DNA of 37,602 bases from an uncultured Oscillibacter sp. (GTDB taxonomy: Bacteria > Bacillota > Clostridia > Oscillospirales > Oscillospiraceae). The position numbers and the translations under genes are program-made. The notes beneath the pieces were generated by a model. That model had not been told where the DNA came from and did not search any database. It worked only from the letters and a program-made list of their open reading frames with translations. Shown one piece after another: positions 1 to 7,832 of this stretch (its first letter is position 1; every line of letters starts with the position of its first letter). The stretch spans positions 1-37,602 of the forward strand of contig CAJUQM010000026.1 in assembly GCA_910588005.1 (NCBI GenBank), read 5' to 3'.

Positions 1-1021
1 TGTCCAGCACCTTGCCGGTGCCGTCCACCACGGCCACCTTGCAGCCCATGCGGTAGCCTGGGTCCAGGCCCATTGTGACCTTACCCTTGACGGGGGGCTG
101 CATCAAAAGCGGGCGCAGGTTCAGGGCAAACTGGCCGATGGCCCCTTCATTGGCGGTGTCTGTGAGGGCGGAGCGGGCCTCCCGCTCCAGAGAGGGAAAG
201 ATCAGGCGGTCATAGGCGTCCTCCGCGGAGGCCTTGATGAACTCCATAGCCTGGCTGCCGGGGATGACCACGTGGCGCCGGACGGTCCGCAGGGCCAATT
301 CCCGGTCCAGATCGACGGAGACCTTTAAGAAGTCCTCCTTCTCCCCCCGGTTGATGGCCAGGATCTGGTGCCCCTGGAGACGGGAGAGGGCCTGGGAGAA
401 ATTGTAGTACAGGCGGTAGACGGAGTCCTCCTCCACAGCGGCGGCGCTGCGGAGAAGACCGTTTTTCATCAAAAGCTCCCGCAGGCGCTTGCGCAGCTCC
501 GCGTCATCGGAGATCTCCTCAGCGATGATGTCGCCGGCGCCCGACAGCGCGTCCTCCGCGGTCTCTACGCCTTTCTCAGGGTCGATATACTGGGCCGCGG
601 CCTCCAGGGGCTTAGGGCAGTCCGGTCCCTGGGCGAAGAGGAGATTTGCCAGGGGTTCCAATCCGCGCTCCTTCGCTATGGTGGCCCGGGTGCGGCGCTT
701 TTGCTTGTAGGGGCGGTACAGGTCTTCCACCTCTGCCAGGGTCTTTGCGCCGTCAATGGCGGCGGCCAGCTCCTCCGTCAGCTTGCCCTGGTCTCCGATG
801 GCGGCCTTCACCGTCTCCCGCCGCTCCTGAAGGCCCCGAAGGTATTGAAGCCGCTCTTCCAGGGTTCGGAGGGAGGTGTCGTCCATGGCGCCATGGAGTT
901 CCTTGCGGTAACGGGCAATGAAGGGAATGGTGTTTCCCTCGTCCAGGAGGCGCACCACGTTTTCCACGTGTTCCGGCCGCTTGTCCAGCTCCTGGGCAAT
1001 TTGTAGAATAATGGTTTCCAT
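1..1021 (-). CDS. tex: Tex family RNA-binding transcription accessory protein (3' end beyond window)
   Basis: The minus-strand frame starts at ATG 1021 (METIILQIAQELDKRPEHVE) and stays open to the window edge, giving about 340 residues. Tex is a cytoplasmic nucleic-acid-binding protein of roughly 720 residues with an N-terminal helical region, a YqgF/RNase H-like domain, helix-hairpin-helix motifs and a C-terminal S1 domain. Here the Tex N-terminal helical region is visible, with motifs such as VVRLLDEGNTIPFIARYRKE and EDLYRPYKQKRRTRATIAKE. The start of the YqgF-like domain is also seen (VTMGLDPGYRMGCKVAVVD). The S1 domain would lie outside the window. A GGAAAGG ribosome site lies about 8 bases before the ATG. 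The gene stands alone, downstream of a 269-base gap. Family assignment is confident; its cellular role is known only in general terms (transcription or RNA stress). Confidence 0.93.
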   Translation of the reverse strand, partial: METIILQIAQELDKRPEHVENVVRLLDEGNTIPFIARYRKELHGAMDDTSLRTLEERLQYLRGLQERRETVKAAIGDQGKLTEELAAAIDGAKTLAEVEDLYRPYKQKRRTRATIAKERGLEPLANLLFAQGPDCPKPLEAAAQYIDPEKGVETAEDALSGAGDIIAEEISDDAELRKRLRELLMKNGLLRSAAAVEEDSVYRLYYNFSQALSRLQGHQILAINRGEKEDFLKVSVDLDRELALRTVRRHVVIPGSQAMEFIKASAEDAYDRLIFPSLEREARSALTDTANEGAIGQFALNLRPLLMQPPVKGKVTMGLDPGYRMGCKVAVVDGTGKVLD

Positions 1022-1290
1022 GTTGTAATCCTTTCCGATCGTTCAGCGGCGGGCCGCCAGCCGGCCCCGCGCTTTCTCAGGGTCCTGGTGCAGCGCCGGA
1101 ACCGGCAAATGTCCGGCAGCCGCCAGGCGAGACCGTATCGTAAAATAAATGCCTGAGACCGGCAGCGGAGCCGGGACGCCGGATTCCCGGGTGAATACGG
1201 CATCCAAGAGGCAGATCCCCAGGCGGCTCGCTCCCGGAGAGTGCAGGAGGCGGTTTCGGCGGATCCGCCGCTGCTCCTGCAGGCACTTTC
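1022..1290. other. Gene-free spacer between DUF1846 gene and tex
   Basis: No gene with a convincing start and ribosome site was found here. One minus-strand frame is open from the end of the DUF1846 gene to a stop near 1042 but has no ATG or GTG. I see no terminator hairpin with a T-run. Confidence 0.45.
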
Positions 1291-2775
1291 CTACTTGTGG
1301 TACAGCTTCTTCGTTTCATACTTCGGCTCAAAGCTCACATTGATTCCCAGCTGCCGCAGGAGCTTCTCATCTTCGTCGCTGAGGATGACGGAAAAGTGGG
1401 CGTCACAGCCCCGGAGCTTGGGCATCTGCCGCTGGGCCAGGTCGGCCAGGGGATTGGTCAGGGCGGAGATGGTCAGAGCCAGCAGCACCTCGTCGGTGTG
1501 GAGGCGGGGGTTCTTGTGGCCCAAGTATCCGGTTTTCAGCCGGCAGACCGGCTCCAATACCTGGGCGGAAATCAGCTCGAAGTGGTGGTCGATGTTCCCC
1601 AGGGCCTTGAGGGCGTTGAGCAGCAGGGCGGAGGCGGCGCCCAAGGTCTCGGAGGTCTTGCCCGTCACCACCCGGCCGTCCGGCAGCACCATGGCGCCTG
1701 CGGGCGCCCCGGTGGCCTCGGCCTTTAAAAGGGCGGCGGACACGGCAGGGCAGATCTCCGGTGTTACGCCGGCCTGGTTCATCACCAGCTCCAGCTTCCG
1801 CACCGGCTCGTCTCCGGCCTTGCCCTGGATCTTCTCCACGCAGGCGGTGTAGTACCGGCGGAGGATTTCCTGCCGGGAGGCCTCCCGGCAGACCTCGTCG
1901 TCAGAGATGCAGCTCCCCGCCATGTTTACCCCCATGTCTGTGGGGGATTTGTAGGGGGAGGCGCCCTGAATTTTTTCAAAGATGGCGCTGAGCACCGGGA
2001 AGATCTCCACGTCCCGATTGTAGTTCACGGCGGTTTGGCCATAGGCCTCCAAGTGGAAGGGATCAATCATATTCACGTCGTTGAGATCCGCCGTGGCAGC
2101 CTCGTAGGCCAGATTCACCGGGTGCTTCAAGGGCAGGTTCCAGATGGGAAAGGTCTCATATTTGGCGTATCCGGCGGTGATGCCCCGCTTGTGGTCGTGG
2201 TAGAGCTGGCTCAGGCAGGTGGCCATCTTGCCGCTGCCGGGACCCGGGGCCGTCACCACCACCAGGGAGTGGGTGGTCTCGATATAGTCATTTTTCCCCA
2301 GGCCGCCGTCGCTGACGATGTGAGGCACGTCGGAGGGGTAGCCCGCAATGGGATAGTGGCGGTAGCACCGGATGCCAAGGGCGGTGAGGCGCTTTAGAAA
2401 GGCGTCGGCGGCGGTCTGTCCGTTGTAGCGGTTCAGCACAACGCTGCCCACGTAGAGGTCCATGCCCCGGAAGATGTCGATCAGGCGCAGTACGTCGTCG
2501 TCATAGGCGATGCCCAGGTCGCCCCGGATTTTGTTCTTCTCGATATCCGCCGCGTTGATGGCGATGACGATCTCCACGTCATCCCGCAGCTGCTGGAGCA
2601 TGCGGATCTTGCTGTCCGGCGCAAAGCCGGGCAGGACCCGGGAGGCGTGGTAATCGTCAAAGAGTTTGCCGCCGAATTCCAGATACAGCTTGCCGCCGAA
2701 CTGGGCGATCCGCCGTTTGATCTGCTCCGACTGGGTGGAGAGGTAAAGTTCATTGTCAAAGCCGATAGCCGCCAT
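1291..2775 (-). CDS. DUF1846 domain-containing protein
   Basis: The 494-residue protein starts MAAIGFDNELYLSTQSEQIK, which matches the usual N-terminus of the DUF1846 family (about 500 residues, common in Firmicutes). I chose ATG 2775, preceded by AAAGGGG with good spacing, over an in-frame ATG six codons upstream (2793) that would contain the ribosome site. Characteristic stretches include NRYNGQTAADAFLKRL, VTAPGPGSGKMATCLSQLYH (a nucleotide-loop-like GPGSGK segment) and HPVNLAYEAATADLNDVNMI. The protein is predicted cytoplasmic, without a signal peptide or membrane segment. Family structures exist, but the physiological role is not established, so none is asserted. It is transcribed alone, with hairpin-rich DNA upstream and no obvious terminator in the 269 bases before tex. 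Confidence 0.9.
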   Translation of the reverse strand: MAAIGFDNELYLSTQSEQIKRRIAQFGGKLYLEFGGKLFDDYHASRVLPGFAPDSKIRMLQQLRDDVEIVIAINAADIEKNKIRGDLGIAYDDDVLRLIDIFRGMDLYVGSVVLNRYNGQTAADAFLKRLTALGIRCYRHYPIAGYPSDVPHIVSDGGLGKNDYIETTHSLVVVTAPGPGSGKMATCLSQLYHDHKRGITAGYAKYETFPIWNLPLKHPVNLAYEAATADLNDVNMIDPFHLEAYGQTAVNYNRDVEIFPVLSAIFEKIQGASPYKSPTDMGVNMAGSCISDDEVCREASRQEILRRYYTACVEKIQGKAGDEPVRKLELVMNQAGVTPEICPAVSAALLKAEATGAPAGAMVLPDGRVVTGKTSETLGAASALLLNALKALGNIDHHFELISAQVLEPVCRLKTGYLGHKNPRLHTDEVLLALTISALTNPLADLAQRQMPKLRGCDAHFSVILSDEDEKLLRQLGINVSFEPKYETKKLYHK

Positions 2776-2865
2776 GGCGAGGTCCCCTTTCACACAAAAT
2801 TTTTCCCGGACAAGTATACCACACCCGAAGAGATTTGGAAAGAAAAACCGGAGAACAAAAATGGA

Positions 2866-2885
2866 GAGGCCGCGTAAGCGGCCTC
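2866..2885 (-). terminator. Hairpin with T-run, end of the ECF sigma operon
   Basis: An 8-bp perfect GC-rich stem (GAGGCCGC, loop of 4, GCGGCCTC) is followed on the minus strand by TCCATTTTTG. It is the only hairpin of this intergenic cluster with a T-run, so it is the likely terminator for the operon that ends at 3093. Confidence 0.6.
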
Positions 2886-2938
2886 CCCAGACTGTCGAAA
2901 GACGCTGGAAATTTGCGAAACGGTAAGGAGGGGTGTGT

Positions 2939-2965
2939 GCGGGGAACCCAAGAAGGGTTCCCCGC
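2939..2965. repeat. 11-bp perfect inverted repeat (hairpin)
   Basis: Arms GCGGGGAACCC (2939-2949) and GGGTTCCCCGC (2955-2965) flank an AAGAA loop. No T-run follows on either strand, so this is not a standard intrinsic terminator. It is one of five dyads packed between 2866 and 3072. Confidence 0.75.
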
Positions 2966-2981
2966 GCAATTCAAATCAGGA

Positions 2982-3011
2982 ATTTTCAGAACTTTTTGAA
3001 ATTCTGAAAAT
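2982..3011. repeat. AT-rich inverted repeat
   Basis: Arms ATTTTCAGAA (2982-2991) and TTCTGAAAAT (3002-3011) are perfect over 10 bp with a 10-base loop. This is the middle element of the intergenic hairpin cluster. Confidence 0.65.
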
Positions 3012-3015
3012 CCCG

Positions 3016-3051
3016 CTCAGCTTGTCGAAAATATATTTTCGACAAGCTGAG
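3016..3051. repeat. Perfect 36-bp palindrome
   Basis: The sequence is its own reverse complement over all 36 bases. The left half is CTCAGCTTGTCGAAAATA and the centre is ATATAT-like. It abuts the second copy of the GGAGGCCGC hairpin. It could act as a cruciform, a hairpin protecting an RNA 3' end, or part of a dispersed intergenic repeat. Confidence 0.9.
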
Positions 3052-3072
3052 GAGGCCGCGTAAGCGGCCTCC
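3051..3072. repeat. Second copy of the GGCCGC-GTAA-GCGGCC hairpin
   Basis: A 9-bp stem (GGAGGCCGC / GCGGCCTCC) with loop GTAA repeats the hairpin at 2866-2885 almost exactly, 186 bp away and in the same orientation. No T-run follows. The two copies bracket the other three dyads, which suggests one composite element from 2866 to 3072. Confidence 0.75.
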
Positions 3073-3092
3073 CGGCGTCTGTGACATGTGAT

Positions 3093-3800
3093 TCAGGACG
3101 GCTCCTCCTCCGGGGTGGTCTCCTCCGAATAGGGTTCGATCTCCGGAGCCGGAGCCTCCTCCGGAGGCGGGACCGTCTCCGGGGGCACCCGGAGAAAGGA
3201 GAAGCCCCCGCTGGCGTGGCGGCCCCAGACCATGATGGTGTAGTCCCCGGTTTTGGTGATTTCGATCTTCTGGTCTCCGTTCAAGGGGCTGCCTTGGCAG
3301 ACGGTGTTCCCGTCCCCGTCGCAGATCTCCACCTCCAGCCAGCCGTTGTACGTGTAGATTTGACCTTGGAGCGCGTCCCCCGCCTCCAGGCGCATGGTGT
3401 GGGAGTCCGCGCCGTCAAACCAGCCGTAGCTCATCTCGTATACGTCGTCCCCGGCCCAGCGGGAGGCGTTCTGGAGGGACTGGAGGGAGCCACCGTTCAT
3501 CACCCACCAGGCGGCGCAGTACATGCACAACGCCGCCCCGGTGAGGATGAAGCACAGAAACATCCCCAGCCAGTCGTACTTCACCCGCCCGCCGCTCCGG
3601 GCGGAGAACAGGGTCTCAAGCCCTAAGAGGATCAGGATGCAGGGGGAGGCTTTCAGCAGCCACTCCGGGTGGAACCGGGGCCAGAACATGGACGCCAGCA
3701 TCCCCGTTCCGGCGGCGACCAGGACAACGCCAAGGGTAAGGGTGCCCACCCGGCGCTGCCGGGACTCTGCGGTCCGCACCGCCTGCTCAGCCGTTTCCAT
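3093..3800 (-). CDS. Membrane protein with LiaF/DUF5668-like N-terminal segments
   Basis: This 235-residue protein starts METAEQAVRTAESRQRRVGT. ATG 3800 is preceded by GGAGGA and lies inside the last codons of the upstream gene (14-base overlap), implying translational coupling. Three hydrophobic segments are visible at about residues 18-40, 47-65 and 75-99. The first two, a G..LGVVLVAAG helix followed by LLKASPCILILLGLETLF, resemble the LiaI/LiaF-type transmembrane region (DUF5668). The C-terminal half is probably extracytoplasmic. It ends in a Pro/Glu-rich tail (ETVPPPEEAPAPEIEPYSEE), and the stretch before it (GQIYTYNGWLEVEICDGDGN) looks like a beta-rich sensor or adhesin-like domain. As the last gene of the ECF sigma operon it may report envelope state (inference). 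Confidence 0.75.
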   Translation of the reverse strand: METAEQAVRTAESRQRRVGTLTLGVVLVAAGTGMLASMFWPRFHPEWLLKASPCILILLGLETLFSARSGGRVKYDWLGMFLCFILTGAALCMYCAAWWVMNGGSLQSLQNASRWAGDDVYEMSYGWFDGADSHTMRLEAGDALQGQIYTYNGWLEVEICDGDGNTVCQGSPLNGDQKIEITKTGDYTIMVWGRHASGGFSFLRVPPETVPPPEEAPAPEIEPYSEETTPEEEPS

Positions 3801-4461
3801 GGGCGTCCTCCTCTGTCTCCGGGGCGGGGGAGTCCGGCTCCCCGCCGGGGACGTCCGGCGCGTGGGGGGCCTCCTGGAAGAACTCCGGCTGGTAAGCGGG
3901 ACGTGCTGCCTCCGAACCGGGAGTAAAGGCAGGGATCTCCTCCGGGACACGCTTCTTCGGTCCCCGGATGAACCACAGGCCCAGGGCGATGGTCAGCAGC
4001 GTCCCCAGGATGCGGGGGGCGTCCCACACCAGCAGGTCGTACAGCCAGTCCATCCAGGGGAACAGCTCCCTGATCCACCACATCAGCTGTCCCATCACGG
4101 TGCGGTAGAGGGCGTAGAGGCCCAGCAGCACCAGCGTCCAGCCGATAAGGCTGTGGCGCTTGGAAAAGAGCTCCGAGAGCCGCCGGCTGTCCAGGTCCGA
4201 CATGCCGAAGAGATAGGCGTCCTCGTCCTCCGTGCCGTCCATCCGCTGGCGGCGGAGATTGTAGCTGTCAAAAAAGGAGTACAGCCACAGCGGGACCAGC
4301 AGGATCGCCAGCGCCCCGATCTCCAGAAAGACGGCCACGGCCAGCACGCCGCAGCAGAGTATGGTCTGGGAGATGCCCCGCTTCATATGCCCCTGGTGCA
4401 TCTGCCCGCACCCGGGGATACAGGAAAACGTAAAAAACAAAATGCCTCGAATCAGTCTCAT
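3787..4461 (-). CDS. TM2-like multi-pass membrane protein of the ECF sigma operon
   Basis: The protein has 224 residues and starts MRLIRGILFFTFSCIPGCGQ. ATG 4461 has AGGAGGGG eight bases upstream. A TTG six codons earlier overlaps the ribosome site and is rejected. The N-terminus carries a PGCGQMHQGHMKRG segment resembling the PG-GQ-Y-G---RG signature of TM2-like proteins. Hydrophobic segments follow at about 30-60, 107-125 and 145-165. The C-terminal 60 residues are acidic and proline-rich and probably cytoplasmic. It begins 14 bases after the anti-sigma stop and overlaps the next gene, so it is co-transcribed with both. Function unknown; partnership with the anti-sigma factor is inferred from position only. 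Confidence 0.75.
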   Translation of the reverse strand: MRLIRGILFFTFSCIPGCGQMHQGHMKRGISQTILCCGVLAVAVFLEIGALAILLVPLWLYSFFDSYNLRRQRMDGTEDEDAYLFGMSDLDSRRLSELFSKRHSLIGWTLVLLGLYALYRTVMGQLMWWIRELFPWMDWLYDLLVWDAPRILGTLLTIALGLWFIRGPKKRVPEEIPAFTPGSEAARPAYQPEFFQEAPHAPDVPGGEPDSPAPETEEDAHGNG

Positions 4462-4475
4462 GAAGTAACCCCTCC

Positions 4476-4931
4476 TCAAGAATGTTTTCCCGGCCTGAGA
4501 CCGTCAAAAAAGTCCGTCACACCCGACAGTGTTCCGCTGAGGGCGTCATTCCAGCGCTCCGGCCAGGAGTGGAGGCGCTCCACCGCGGCGGGACGGAACT
4601 CCGGCAGCACGGGACGGGAGAACTGGATCTTTTCGCCGCCCCACAGCATGGTCAGCGCCAGGGCCACGGCCGCCGCCGCCGTGGCGTACCGGCTGGTAAC
4701 CAGCCGGAGGGTCCGCATCCTGACGCGGACCCAAAGGGTCTCGCTGCAGGATCGCTCCGGCTCCAGCAGCGTTGTGCCGGAGAGCAGGTCCGTATACCGC
4801 TGGAGGCATACGTCGCAGAAGGACAGGTGCTCCGCGATCTCCAGACGGCTCAGTTCGTCCGGTCTGCCGTCCCGGATCAGGGCCGCCAGCGCTTCGTCTG
4901 TCAGATGTCCGTCAGTGTGGAACCGTTCCAT
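4476..4931 (-). CDS. Zinc-finger transmembrane anti-sigma factor
   Basis: This 151-residue protein has an N-terminal zinc-binding anti-sigma motif, H-x3-C-x2-C, at H35, C39 and C42 (EHLSFCDVC). A single membrane segment lies at about residues 82-97 (YATAAAAVALALTMLW), followed by a short extracytoplasmic tail of about 55 residues. This is the layout of ZAS-type anti-sigma factors, which hold a cognate ECF sigma factor at the membrane until a signal releases it. Its ATG (4931) lies 20 bases inside the end of the sigma gene, so the pair is translationally coupled. The extracytoplasmic part is short, so sensing may depend on the two membrane proteins encoded downstream (inference). Confidence 0.88.
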   Translation of the reverse strand: MERFHTDGHLTDEALAALIRDGRPDELSRLEIAEHLSFCDVCLQRYTDLLSGTTLLEPERSCSETLWVRVRMRTLRLVTSRYATAAAAVALALTMLWGGEKIQFSRPVLPEFRPAAVERLHSWPERWNDALSGTLSGVTDFFDGLRPGKHS

Positions 4932-5430
4932 ATCCTTCGCTCCTTTCCAACCGCTCCCGCAGCAGCCGTTTGCCCCGCGAGAGCTGTGTATGTACCGTTT
5001 TTACCGGCCTGCCCAGGGCCAGGGCCGTCTCCTCCGGGGACTTTTCCTCCAGAAGGCACAGCCGGCATACCAGGCGGTAGGGTTCCCTCAAGGCCTCAAT
5101 CTCTGCGGCGATGGCCGCCGCCCCGGTCTTTTGCAGGGCGATCTCCTCGGCAGGCGGGGCCAGGCCCGGGGGCATAGACTCATCTCCGGACAGTACGCTG
5201 TGGCGGGACCAGGCGCTCTGCAGGTGGTCCTTGGCCTTGTTGGCGGCAATGCGCCCCAGCCATTGCCGCTCATAGCCCTGGGGGATGGCGTCCCTGTGGA
5301 GGTAAGCGGATAAAAAGGTATCCTGGGTCAGGTCTTCGGCGGTGGAGGCGTCCCGTACCAGCTGAAAGCAGATGGTGTAGACCAGCCGCTCGTACTGGGA
5401 TACCAGATGTGAAAATTGCTCTTTTGTCAT
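4912..5430 (-). CDS. ECF-type RNA polymerase sigma factor
   Basis: The 172-residue sigma-70 family protein has region 2 at about residues 5-65 (DASTAEDLTQDTFLSAY, the core-binding and -10 recognition helix). Region 4 is at about 105-160 (KSPEETALALGRPVKTVHTQ, SRGKRLLRERL), a helix-turn-helix for -35 recognition. There is no region 1 or 3, as in ECF sigma factors. Two starts are possible: GTG 5445, which touches an AGGAGGAGG ribosome site, and ATG 5430, 14 bases after it. I prefer 5430 because homologues usually begin close to region 2. The anti-sigma gene overlaps its end. A TTGACA at about 5505-5510 (minus strand) lies upstream, but no well-spaced -10 was found, so the promoter is unassigned and may be ECF-dependent. 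Confidence 0.9.
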   Translation of the reverse strand: MTKEQFSHLVSQYERLVYTICFQLVRDASTAEDLTQDTFLSAYLHRDAIPQGYERQWLGRIAANKAKDHLQSAWSRHSVLSGDESMPPGLAPPAEEIALQKTGAAAIAAEIEALREPYRLVCRLCLLEEKSPEETALALGRPVKTVHTQLSRGKRLLRERLERSEGYGTVPH

Positions 5431-5574
5431 GCCGCCTGCCGCCACCTCCTCCTCTGCGCCTGGTGTTTATATTACGGGACAGCCGCCGGAATATCTTCAA
5501 TTTGTCAAAAATTTTTCCCCATTTTACATTTGTGCTCAGAGGGGAAGGGAGCTGCGGCTTTCAGAGCTTTTCCG

Positions 5575-5621
5575 GCAAGCGTAAACGGGCCGCCCTGCGC
5601 AGAGCGGCCCGTTTACGTTGC
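5575..5621 (-). terminator. Long GC-rich hairpin after the M23 peptidase gene
   Basis: A 13-bp perfect stem (GTAAACGGGCCGC at 5581-5593 with GCGGCCCGTTTAC at 5604-5616) extends to about 18 bp with one bulge. It lies 19 bases after the peptidase stop. No T-run follows on either strand, so it is either a weak or non-canonical terminator or a 3'-end stabilising hairpin. Confidence 0.5.
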
Positions 5622-5639
5622 TTGACGGAAGCGTTTGTA

Positions 5640-7532
5640 CTATGGCAGATAGTTCAGCGGGTTCCGGGCTACGCCGTTGTAGCGGACCTCGAAGTGGCAG
5701 TGGTTTCCGGTGGAATTGCCGGTGGAACCCACCCGGGCGATCTGCTGGCCCTTATAGACGTGCTGGCCCACGGAGACCGTCAGGCTGCTGTTGTGGCCGT
5801 AGTAGGTCTCGTAGCCGTTGCCGTGGTTGATGCGGACCAGATAGCCGTAGCCGCCCATCCAGCCGGCGTAGGTGACGGTGCCGCCGTCGCCGGCGTAGAC
5901 CGGCGTGCCCCGCGGGGCCGCGATGTCAATGCCCTTGTGGTTGGTGGATCCGATGCCGCCGGGGGACTTCCGCCCGCCGAAGCGGGAGGTGATGCGGCCG
6001 GTGATAGGCCAGCGGAAGGTGCCGGTGGGATGCCAGGTGGGCCGCTCCTTGGTGCCCCGGAGCTGGTGCTCCGTAACGGGTTCCCGGAGGGTGACGGAGG
6101 AGAGGAGCGTCCGTTCCACCTCCTCGCCGTTGACGTAGGTGACGTTGGCCACCACGTCCGCCGCGCCGAAGACGCCCTTGGAGGTTATCTTGGTGTCGCC
6201 CTTGTACATACTGGCGTCGTCGGTGTACTCCACATCGTAGTTCACCTCGGACACATACCGCTCCTGCTGGACCACGGTCCTTGTCAGGTAGGGTACGGAG
6301 GCGGACATGGTCAGGATTTCGCCGATCTGCAGCTTGTTGATGTCATAGCCAGGGTTCAGAGCCTCCAGCTCCTTGGAACTCAGGCCGTGGTCCTCGGCGA
6401 TCTCCGACCAGGTGTCTCCTTTTTTCACCTCGTAGGTGACCTCGGCGGTCTTGGTGCTGTACAGGGTCTCCGCCAGATACCCCAGGTTCATGATCTCATC
6501 GCTGGGGACATACTCCTCCTTGATCTCCACGCTTTCGGCAAAGTCGCAGGAGATGGTGTCCTCATTGGTGCCGGCGGCTTTCAGCTGCTTTAGCAGTTCG
6601 TCCAGGGCGCCCTGGTACGGGGTGGCGCCGATAAACTCCCCGTCTACATACAGGCAGTAGGCGGAAGTTACCAGGCCCACCTCTTCGGAGAGGTCCTCGG
6701 CGTAGGTCTCCGGGTCCACCAGATCCTGTCGGCGCAGCAGGCCGGAGGAGTATTGAATCAAGGAGTCGTCGATGGTAAAGCTCTCCCCCAGGGTGCGGGC
6801 GGTGACCTGCTCCAGGTCGTGCCGCACATCCTCGGCGGCGGACTGGGAACTCATGACGGCGATGACTTCTCCGTCGTAGCTGACCGTGGTGCCGTAGGTA
6901 TAGGTGGAGAGGAACAGGGCGGCCAGGGCAATGCAGGCGGTACCGCCTAAGAACAGCAGGGGATACAGCACCCGGCGGCCGGACCGCTCGGGCTGATCCG
7001 GCCTGGAGGAACCCCGGCTGATGGCCCGTTTCCGGCGGCCCCAGGTATGCTCTTCCAAGAGGCTTCCCCACATGGGCAGAATCCCCCAGATCAGCAGCAG
7101 GATCTGAATGGGAAACCGGTTGGACTCGGGAAAGTGGGCGGCCTGCTTCTCCCGGAGAATGTGGCGCCACCGGCGCTTGGCACGTTTGAGATTCCAGAGA
7201 ATGGCCTGATACCAGGTCACCGAGGGCCGCGGTTCGCCGGATCTGCGCCGGGAGGGCGCGCCGCTCTTGGCGGCGGGTGCTCCGGCCTCCGGTTCCCGCC
7301 ACGCGGGGATGGCGGCCTGCCGTTTGGCTGTGCGGCGAAGGCGGTCCTCCACCGCGTGCTCCTGCATGGAATCTTTAGATGTGACTGCGGGAGGCTCCGG
7401 CATGAGACCCTGGGAGTAGAGTCCCGCTGTCGCCCCGGAACTCAGCTTCGGTTCCCGGCGGCGTTCCTCCCGGGGAGGTGCTGCCCGCCGCCCGCCGGGC
7501 GATGGACCCTTTGTCTTTGAACGTTGACTCAT
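5640..7532 (-). CDS. Membrane-anchored LysM-G5-M23 peptidoglycan endopeptidase
   Basis: This 630-residue protein starts at ATG 7532 with AGGAG upstream. A long Arg/Pro-rich cytoplasmic N-terminus (about 1-140) precedes two hydrophobic stretches, about 141-158 and a clear membrane anchor at about 188-210. Outside the membrane come a spacer, a LysM domain at about 365-410 (YEVKKGDTWSEIAEDHGLSS), a G5 domain at about 416-495 and an M23 metallopeptidase domain at about 531-625. The Zn ligands H532, D536 and H613 are present, and H580 and H611 fit the catalytic histidines (NHKGIDI, GNHCHFE). The protein probably cuts peptidoglycan peptide bonds at the cell surface. Such LysM-G5-M23 proteins are common in clostridia, in growth or sporulation. 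It has its own promoter and lies upstream of the ECF operon, so it could respond to the same envelope signals (inference). Confidence 0.92.
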   Translation of the reverse strand: MSQRSKTKGPSPGGRRAAPPREERRREPKLSSGATAGLYSQGLMPEPPAVTSKDSMQEHAVEDRLRRTAKRQAAIPAWREPEAGAPAAKSGAPSRRRSGEPRPSVTWYQAILWNLKRAKRRWRHILREKQAAHFPESNRFPIQILLLIWGILPMWGSLLEEHTWGRRKRAISRGSSRPDQPERSGRRVLYPLLFLGGTACIALAALFLSTYTYGTTVSYDGEVIAVMSSQSAAEDVRHDLEQVTARTLGESFTIDDSLIQYSSGLLRRQDLVDPETYAEDLSEEVGLVTSAYCLYVDGEFIGATPYQGALDELLKQLKAAGTNEDTISCDFAESVEIKEEYVPSDEIMNLGYLAETLYSTKTAEVTYEVKKGDTWSEIAEDHGLSSKELEALNPGYDINKLQIGEILTMSASVPYLTRTVVQQERYVSEVNYDVEYTDDASMYKGDTKITSKGVFGAADVVANVTYVNGEEVERTLLSSVTLREPVTEHQLRGTKERPTWHPTGTFRWPITGRITSRFGGRKSPGGIGSTNHKGIDIAAPRGTPVYAGDGGTVTYAGWMGGYGYLVRINHGNGYETYYGHNSSLTVSVGQHVYKGQQIARVGSTGNSTGNHCHFEVRYNGVARNPLNYLP

Positions 7533-7578
7533 AGCACTCCTGAAAAAAATATAAAAGTTACAATTTGTTACCATTGCT

Positions 7579-7607
7579 ATCATACTGCGTTTCTCAGCTT
7601 CCGTCAA
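7579..7607 (-). promoter_or_regulatory. Sigma-A promoter for the M23 peptidase gene
   Basis: On the minus strand, -35 TTGACG (7602-7607) and -10 TATGAT (7579-7584) are separated by 17 bases. The -10 ends 46 bases before the start codon at 7532. Confidence 0.75.
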
Positions 7608-7755
7608 CCCCAAATCTGGCAAAAAACAGGTAGTTTTTAGGTCGAGAAGCGGCCATATCCCACAGTATCGGGCTGTATTTTGTATATTTTGCACATTTTC
7701 AATGGCGAGTGGTGAAATAAATGTAAATTTTTTTGGAGGGATTTTCATTTTCCAA

Positions 7756-7783
7756 TTGACCCGGTGAACCAGTGGTGTATAAT
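7756..7783 (+). promoter_or_regulatory. Sigma-A promoter for pta
   Basis: A -35 TTGACC (7756-7761) and a consensus -10 TATAAT (7778-7783) are spaced by 16 bases, 49 bases upstream of the pta ATG. The rest of the divergent 300-base region (7533-7832) is AT-rich and holds no gene. Confidence 0.8.
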
Positions 7784-7832
7784 AAGCGTAACTGAATCCA
7801 TCAGACGAGGACTTTTTGGAGGTAGTGGAATT

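Noticed and set aside
1042..1310. Open minus-strand frame of about 90 codons between the DUF1846 gene and tex
   Set aside because: It has no ATG or GTG and no ribosome-site-supported start; a high-GC chance opening is likely.
3523..5313. 596-codon plus-strand frame across the ECF operon
   Set aside because: It is antisense to four coupled genes with clear motifs and ribosome sites.
5446..5520. Sigma-A promoter for the ECF sigma gene
   Set aside because: A TTGACA is present, but no -10 box lies at 16-18 bases; TAATAT is 28 bases away.
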